Origin: Coniella vitis
Taxonomy: Eukaryota > Ascomycota > Sordariomycetes > Diaporthales > Schizoparmaceae
Reading direction: 5' to 3'
Assembly: GCA_011317545.1 (NCBI GenBank)
Contig: WUJK01000002.1
Location: forward strand, 3,038,001 to 3,102,000
Length of the DNA stretch: 64,000 nucleotides
A model generated the notes under the pieces. That model worked only from the letters and a program-made list of their open reading frames with translations. It was not told the origin of the DNA and did not search any database. Positions 58,299 to 64,000 of this stretch are shown here, piece after piece (position 1 is the stretch's first letter; each line of letters opens with the position of its first letter). A program made the position numbers and the translations under genes.

Positions 58299-60868
58299 GA
58301 AGCATGCCACTGCAGGCTTTTCAGCACAGATTCTTCACCGAATGCCCGCCTTATTGCGAGAACCCAAGATACCCTCTGCCGAGTCCACAAACAACCAATA
58401 GCCATACGATGTGTCGGCCTCGGCCCAGAACAAGTATGCGCGAGCAGGCTGGACACCGAATAAAATCATTTGCGAAGAAGAGCGCACAAACCTCGACCTC
58501 CTGCTTGATCGACTCTCAAATCGACCGTTGTCTCACGAAGAACTTTGAGTCTTCAGCAACCCGTGGGCATACTAGCTAGAGTGCGAATGCGACGGTCCTG
58601 GTGCAAAAGCAACTTGACGCACTTTGAAGAGGATATCTCTCATTTGTCTTTCCGGTTCCGCCTCGTTTGAATCTGTATTCGAACTGGATCAAGCGTATCG
58701 ACCCGCGGAGAAGTCATACTCTTTATGGGGCCAGCCCACGAAATGCCACGCCTGTGGATTCATAAGAGACGAAGGCCTGCCATATTGGCGACTCAACAAT
58801 TGCCCTCGCCGATCGAAATCTGGTGTCGGTCCGACGTCAAATTTTCTGCCTCTCATGTCTGCATTTCTCCATGGATAAATCCCACCACTTTTGCGAAGAA
58901 GCGTCTAAACATGACAAGATATGCGCCTCTCGGGATGTGTCAGAGTACACACAGAGTTCTAGCACAGAGTAAAGAAGCGAGGCGGCACAGAGGTATACAC
59001 TGGCAATGAGTCGCTCTTGTACAAGCGCAAGGTGTGCTTTAATACCGCAGTCCCAAAAAAGAAGTATCGAGCTACTTTATAATATTGGTCAACAAACTGC
59101 CTTCTCGTCAATGGAGCCAACTTGTCTCCAATGGTATTTCTTGTATATTCAACTAGATGCGGGATCTCGAACGGATCCCAATCAGCAGAGGAGAACATGC
59201 TTTTCAAGCGTCATAACAGGGACATCAGTCCTGCAGTAAGCGCCTACGAAGTGTGCCCATATGCTGACAGGAAGTCCATAGATACTGCCTATGGCTTATT
59301 GTTTCTACATCCTCCAAATAAGTACCATGACTTAACATCGGAGTCCATCATGTTTAGCATCTTTGACAATGAAAACAAAGATACTGTCTTTGCTTCCATT
59401 GGGAATTCGATCGTCTTGACAATCTTCCATCCACTCTCTTCTGTACTGGTGTCTTGCTACAGGGAGGCTGTCGAGATCAGCAATCGGTTGGGCTGTAGGC
59501 TAAACGCCTGTCAGTGGCATAATGCCAAACACATGCCGAGACGAGTCTGTCGTCACCGCCGCCTTCATAATTGCCTGCAACTACCAATACGGAATTCGAG
59601 ATTCTGAACCCCCAATATCTATCATACGATTCTGTGCTAACTCTGTTCAGATGCTATAATACAAGCTGTAGGTGGCTTATCTTGGGACCACTTCACCGTG
59701 CCCAGCATGTACCACCACCTGGACGAGGGCCATATCTCGCTCACAACCCCTTCGCTACCAAGCATTTGATATAACCTTCAGCAATAAGCTTCAGGTGCCG
59801 ATGACTTGTTGTGTTTCCACATTTCTCCTGCAGCAGACTGGCTGTTTGGATACGTGGTGGATGTGGCTCAAAACCACATGAGAAACTGCTTCGTCCACCA
59901 TGGTTGCGCCTCTCTTCAGCATGCCGAGGACGGCTTCAAGCTTGGCCCTCGTACAATACAGCTTTCAAGGAAGATAATGCGTCAGTTGCCTCGTCTCGTT
60001 TCGACATAGCCCTCGGGGGTCCAAGAGCACAAGATTGAGAAAGTCTTGTCGCTATTTGTCATCACATGCTCGAGCGACGGATAAAGGAAGTGAGTGTTTT
60101 CTGCGTGGTCTGCAACAGCGATTGCTGGACAGTTTACGCTCGTATTACCACTTATGCTTTCCTTTCTCTAGAAATATCGCGTCAGTACATCTCAGTCACC
60201 CAGCTGGGTCTCCCACATCCCTTTGTTTTCTTTCCTATACTTTTCTCGTTCGGCAGGTCCAAGACTTTCACTTCGCAGTATTCGAGCAGGGGCTCATTAT
60301 CCCTTCAAATCCCATGCATTGATTTTACAAAACATTCTGGTAAAAGAAGACAGAGCTGCTGGCATAGCACAAGCATCAAATACTTGTCTACGCTCAACAT
60401 TGCCAATAGTAAATATTGCCTTGTCATCCTTCATCGTACGCATACAACAATGAGGCTCACAAAAACACTAGCGTTCTGTGGCTGCACTATCTACCACAAC
60501 CACAACCACAACCACAACCACAACCACAACCACAGCCACGGCCATACACGACATCTATCCCGCCAGAACCGAACTTACCGCATCAGGGAGACAAGCACGA
60601 GGCACGCAGTCTCCAGGACTTATTCCCCAAGGTTCTCATCAACAGCGACAAAGCGCTCGTGGACAGTAGTAGTAGTGGCCAGTTTGAAGAACCACAGCTG
60701 GGCGAGATGCCTGGGCATTTTTCCGCAAGGCAAAGAGGACGAAGTCGTCGTCATCTGGGTGAACCCTGGTGCGGGCGCGCCACCCACACACAAGCCATCA
60801 ACAACTTCTTTGACGGCGGCGGCGCTCCAGTTGCAGCGACGGGAGTTTCCTCCGTAGTGGCGCTTTCT
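58299..60868. other. 2.6-kb region, possibly decayed coding sequence
   Basis: Several 80-160-codon plus-strand frames overlap and shift (58624-58878, 58725-59009, 59122-59607, 60066-60857) without good splice junctions linking them. Composition is lower in GC than the surrounding genes. A Cys-containing stretch (KCHACGFIRDEGLPYW) is visible at about 58737-58785. I recognise no domain. It may be a degenerate gene or non-coding DNA. A (CCACAA)6 microsatellite lies at 60494-60529. Confidence 0.35.
60494..60529. repeat. (CCACAA)6 microsatellite
   Basis: Six perfect CCACAA units. Depending on frame it reads as His-Asn or Pro-Gln repeats, which inflate spurious open frames here. Confidence 0.9.
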
Positions 60869-61175
60869 TTATTCGACGGTTTCGCCATCATCTTTAGCCG
60901 TCCCAGCGACAGCCTCGTCTTCTCTGGAGTTCTATAGCAGCAACAGCGGCAGGTGGCATGGCTGGTGAGTTGCACACTTGGAGGACTTACGAATAACGTC
61001 ATGGCCTCTTCTTTCTCTTTTTTTTTTCTTGCGAGAAAGAAAATATGAAGATATTGTGCTGACCTGTCGTAGGTTCTTTGCCTGTGTCCGACTCGGTGCC
61101 AGCCTTGAGTTCTGCTGCGGCTTTCAGATGGGCGGTTGGTATTGAGGAATAAATACAGAGGAGGGCGAATTGGGT
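60869..61175 (-). CDS. Unrecognised small protein, 5' end unresolved
   Basis: Three minus-strand segments join in frame across two good introns: 61175-61064 (TQFALLCIYSSIPTAHLKAA... then ELKAGTESDTGKEPTT), 61016-60991 (EKEEAMTLF) and 60931-60869 (NSREDEAVAGTAKDDGETVE, stop at 60869-60871). Donors are GTCAGC and GTAAGT; acceptors are AAAG and TATAG. The result is 66 residues: a short hydrophobic start, then a charged, Glu/Lys/Thr-rich tail, like small mitochondrial or membrane-anchored proteins. The start codon must lie further upstream, because an in-frame TAG abuts 61175, and I could not place it. No family is recognised. Support is frame continuity and coding-like composition only. Confidence 0.4.
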
Positions 61176-62054
61176 CTAGTTAGGTATGTATCTGGGAGAG
61201 GGAGAATGGGGTTCACACCATCTGGTATCGAGAATTGTAAAGTCTGCCCTAGTGATATTACAATGAGAAAGATTCAAGGTGGGTCTGTGTTCGACGCCAT
61301 TGATCGTCATTAGATACACACACGATCCTGTTTGTTTTATTGCTTTCTCCAGTTCTGTTCTCTTCTTTTGATACCCTGCGGGAATTGTCTCGCAACAGCA
61401 CGTACGAGATTTGGACACGCTACGTTATACGAACCAAGCCATGAACGATTCTAAAGTCGGATAGGTACTTGCAACAGTCTAAAGAGATCAGTCAGACCGC
61501 CCGAAACCCCCATATTTAAACGGAGGTGGCCGTTGGCCGCCCAGATAGCATTGTGTGCGCGTCTGAGTACTCGTCAGGGTAGTAAGGATGTCAAGTCGAG
61601 GACCAGCATGCAATGGAAAAGCTTGGTGACAGCAAGATATAACATGATGGTCATGGTTAGTATGCAAATACCGACCCTGACAACACCCAGAAAATTGGCT
61701 TGGTGAAAGCTGAACGCAGATTATGCCAAAGATGGTACTCAGAAGACTGGTTTCCACCGTGCCTCACCCACTCCTCGAAGCTGAGGGGCGGGGAGACAGT
61801 AGGAGCTTCAGTACGCAAGCACTGTAGCTTCCCAGATATTATAGCCTCTCAGTCCCCATCATGACGGTTATCTCGTTGTCGCATGGGCAAGGTGTTCAAG
61901 TCCCCTTGCCCAGTCTGAAAAACCCCGATTGCTCCAGACGCTTTAAATCAAATTTAAACAAAAAGTATAGTCCACCCAAATCATCCAGGTCTTCCTGTAT
62001 GGCTCCTTCGTCTATCGTTCAAGCGGACGCCATCTCGATAAGTATCTGGTTTAT
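61176..62054. other. Intergenic region
   Basis: No supported gene, though the first exon of the small gene above is expected here. A 9-bp stem hairpin lies at 61884-61912. Confidence 0.55.
61884..61912. repeat. 9-bp stem hairpin
   Basis: TGGGCAAGG at 61884-61892 and CCTTGCCCA at 61904-61912 flank an 11-nt loop containing GTTCAAGTC, which resembles a tRNA B box. The rest of a tRNA cloverleaf is absent. Confidence 0.7.
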
Positions 62055-62643
62055 TTATTTCTTGGCGGCCTCGGCAGCCCTCTTCTCTTCGGCTATTATT
62101 CCCAAATAGAGTCAGGATTAGTACTCATATAGGCCTTTGTTGAATTTTGGTTGTGTTGGCGATATCGAATCGGCAAAGGGGGACGTACCCTTCTTCTGCT
62201 TCTCGCGCATGAGGGCAGCAACAGCTTCCTTGTCGCGTTGCATCTCGCTGCCGCTCTTGGTGTTCTTCGTCTTCTGTTGTACAAAACAAACGTGTCGGTC
62301 AGCATGCAAGTAGTCGGAGTGGAACTAAAAAAAAAAACAAGACAGAAGAAAAAGGGGGACTGGGTGCGAAAGCTGATAGCCGCTCGCTCGCGCGCCTGCG
62401 GGTTACCGAGAGGCCCCAGAGTCGACCACAAGGTGGGGCACGAAGCGCGGAGTTGAAATTATCATGCCAGTCAAGGTTCGGTTATGCGCCTCTGGAGACG
62501 ATGCTCGAAGCAGCCAAGGAGGCTGTGCTGTGCTTCTCTGGAAAATGGAGGCCGATCAGGGCGGTGTTGGGCTGGCTTACCGTTTCGGCTTGCTTCTTGA
62601 GGTTCTTCGCACGGGCGAGATCGCGCTGGTTGCCGCGGGCCAT
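62055..62643 (-). CDS. SERF/4F5 family small basic protein
   Basis: Exons 62643-62581, 62273-62189 and 62092-62055 give 61 aa. The start MARGNQRDLARAKNLKKQ is the family signature. It continues with AETKTKNTKSGSEMQRDKEA, then VAALMREKQKKAEEKRAAEA and AKK. SERF (small EDRK-rich factor) proteins are highly charged, disordered and bind nucleic acids and amyloid-prone proteins. The two introns (62274-62580, 62093-62188) keep the frame, and no single open frame shows the full protein. The first intron is long for this window (307 nt). Identification is firm despite the small size. Confidence 0.93.
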
Positions 62644-64000
62644 GACGACGGTGTGAATGTGGATGAAGCTGGAGAGCAAGAGTCGGGTAATTTGTGTATG
62701 TATCGCGCGTGCGTCTGTGACGAGGGCGAGCGAGGTTGCTGATGCTGGTGAAGGCGGCAGTGGATGGGTGGAGAGTAGTCAAGAAACTGAGTAAGCGTTG
62801 GAAGACAAATCGGCGGCAGAAAAAAGGAGGTCTCTGACTGGCTCCTCCCCGCCCGTGAAGTTTGGGTAGCACCCAGGCAAGCCGGGCTGCCAGGCGTGCC
62901 AGGGCACCCCACACTACCATGACAGCGCGAGGGCATCCAGAGCCTCAGCAGGTTGCGGCCGGCCTAATTCACCACCTGACCCACCACCTAGGCAGTCTAG
63001 GCGGCAACGAATAAGGTTCTGTTTGCTTCTAGACTCATCCGCCAGAACTGCTGGTTGCCCTCGAGGTCGAATGCAACTCCAACAACAGCACGCTGCGTCA
63101 TAGTTCATGCCCGCGGCCTGCAGCCTTTCAGCCTCAAAGCCCGGCATCTCTGCACTGACTCAATGGCCAATGTCAAGACTCAATTGACAATTTTCAATCC
63201 TTCGATTGCTGCTCGCGTGGCCTATGCTGCGACCGCGCAATACTGTACTATGTATACAAAGCCTGCGGCCCGCCATGCGGGGGCGCTTGAGCCGGCCAAT
63301 CAACAGCGCGCTGCGGGGAGGCCAATCCACGGCCAGGCCTTGCTCGCTTCTTTACCGTGCAGCCCATGGTGCTTTTGGCGCCAGATGAGGACGGAGGCTT
63401 GATTAACCAAGCGCCAGGAGCAGCCGCACCCTCGCACCGAGACATGTCTCTAACACAGGCGATGACGACTGCCATCTTCCGGTCCGAGGCTGAGGCATTG
63501 GCGCCCTTGTGGCACTCACCGTGAACGAGGACATGCAATTGTACGCTGTGGCTTTGTCTGGAGAGGTTACGCGTGTGCTATTTATGTACAGATGGCCTCG
63601 CCGCTAGTATACCCGAACCCTGGGTTGTCTGAATGCCTACTACTATGTACTATGTACATAGTGCGTAGTGTGTGGGCACCCAAACTGATCTGCATTCAGG
63701 CACCGTTGCAAGATGCTCCGTCAAGTGGCAGCTATGTTGCTTTTGGCAGCCGTGTACATAGTAGTCTCTCAGCCGTCTGAACGAGTACATAAGGAAACAC
63801 ATGTGCAACTGTAACCAGCAAAGGAATTGGTCGGCAAATCCAGCATCAGCCTTCTCGATCTTTTGCTTTTTCTCTTCGTCTCCCGCCCTGGCCAACAGAG
63901 ACTGGATGAGTCAACGGTAAGTGCCCGCAAGCAAGCGGACGAGGCTGTCGTCTGCTGCTGGGAGGCTAGGAGCGACTTGAAACGGATGCAAGGCTCTACT
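62644..64000. other. Intergenic region to right edge
   Basis: Upstream flank of the SERF gene, with no supported coding region to the window end. It contains 9-mers at 63246, 63641, 63648 (overlapping) and 63755, the cluster at 63641-63662 forming a TACTATGTAC-type chain. Confidence 0.6.
63641..63662. repeat. Dispersed 9-mer overlapping chain
   Basis: TACTATGTA at 63641-63649 overlaps a second copy at 63648-63656, which runs into TACATAGT at 63655-63662. Confidence 0.85.

Noticed and set aside
61893..61904. GTTCAAGTC B-box-like loop in hairpin
   Set aside because: T-stem pairing has a mismatch, the hairpin is too long for a T-arm, and no D-arm or acceptor stem is present.

Overview
This is a piece of a filamentous ascomycete nuclear genome, most likely a Sordariomycete and plausibly Hypocreales. 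The genes are compact and are interrupted by short introns of about 50-120 nt with GTATGT/GTAAGT-type donors. Gene order is mosaic on both strands, and long GC-moderate intergenic stretches alternate with a few strongly AT-rich blocks. The lineage call is an inference from gene style and protein families, not from a database match. All exon structures were built by hand from frame continuity and splice consensus.

Layout. 1-816 (-) EMC7, cut by the left edge. 1185-2963 (-) O-acetylhomoserine sulfhydrylase. 4301-4974 (-) a four-helix MARVEL-type membrane protein. 7739-10015 (+) a peroxisomal long-chain acyl-CoA synthetase ending in AKL. 11234-14778 (+) a large WD40 protein, possibly Raf1/DIM-9-like, sitting between two very AT-rich blocks. 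15732-16854 (-) the Yhm2-type citrate/oxoglutarate carrier, followed by 18666-20438 (-) mitochondrial citrate synthase. 22636-25246 (+) a Seb1/Nrd1-type transcription-termination factor. Then about 12.2 kb with no convincing gene.

Right half. 37450-40379 (+) the plasma-membrane H+-ATPase. 40774-41409 (-) a small ABM-fold monooxygenase. 43531-45228 (+) a DCAF4-like WD40 protein. 45869-47730 (-) a bZIP/DUF3425 regulator. 49703-53226 (-) nucleoporin Nic96/Nup93 with an FG-rich N-terminus. 53758-55838 (-) an FGGY carbohydrate kinase. 57445-58298 (+) an SMN (survival motor neuron) homologue recovered from five small exons. 60869-61175 (-) an unrecognised small gene. 62055-62643 (-) a SERF/4F5 small basic protein.

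Most of the genes are housekeeping. Carbon and sulfur metabolism (citrate synthase next to the citrate carrier, fatty-acid activation, homocysteine synthesis) sits beside RNA processing (SMN, Seb1), nuclear pore, ER insertion and proton-pump genes. There is no biosynthetic cluster, intact transposon, tRNA or rRNA that I can support.

The most unusual feature is not a gene. The 9-mer TACTATGTA (reverse complement TACATAGTA) occurs about 41 times in 64 kb, where about 0.5 is expected. Every copy is intergenic, many lie a few hundred bases upstream of start codons, and they are often paired into inverted repeats, including a perfect 20-bp palindrome at 48928-48947.
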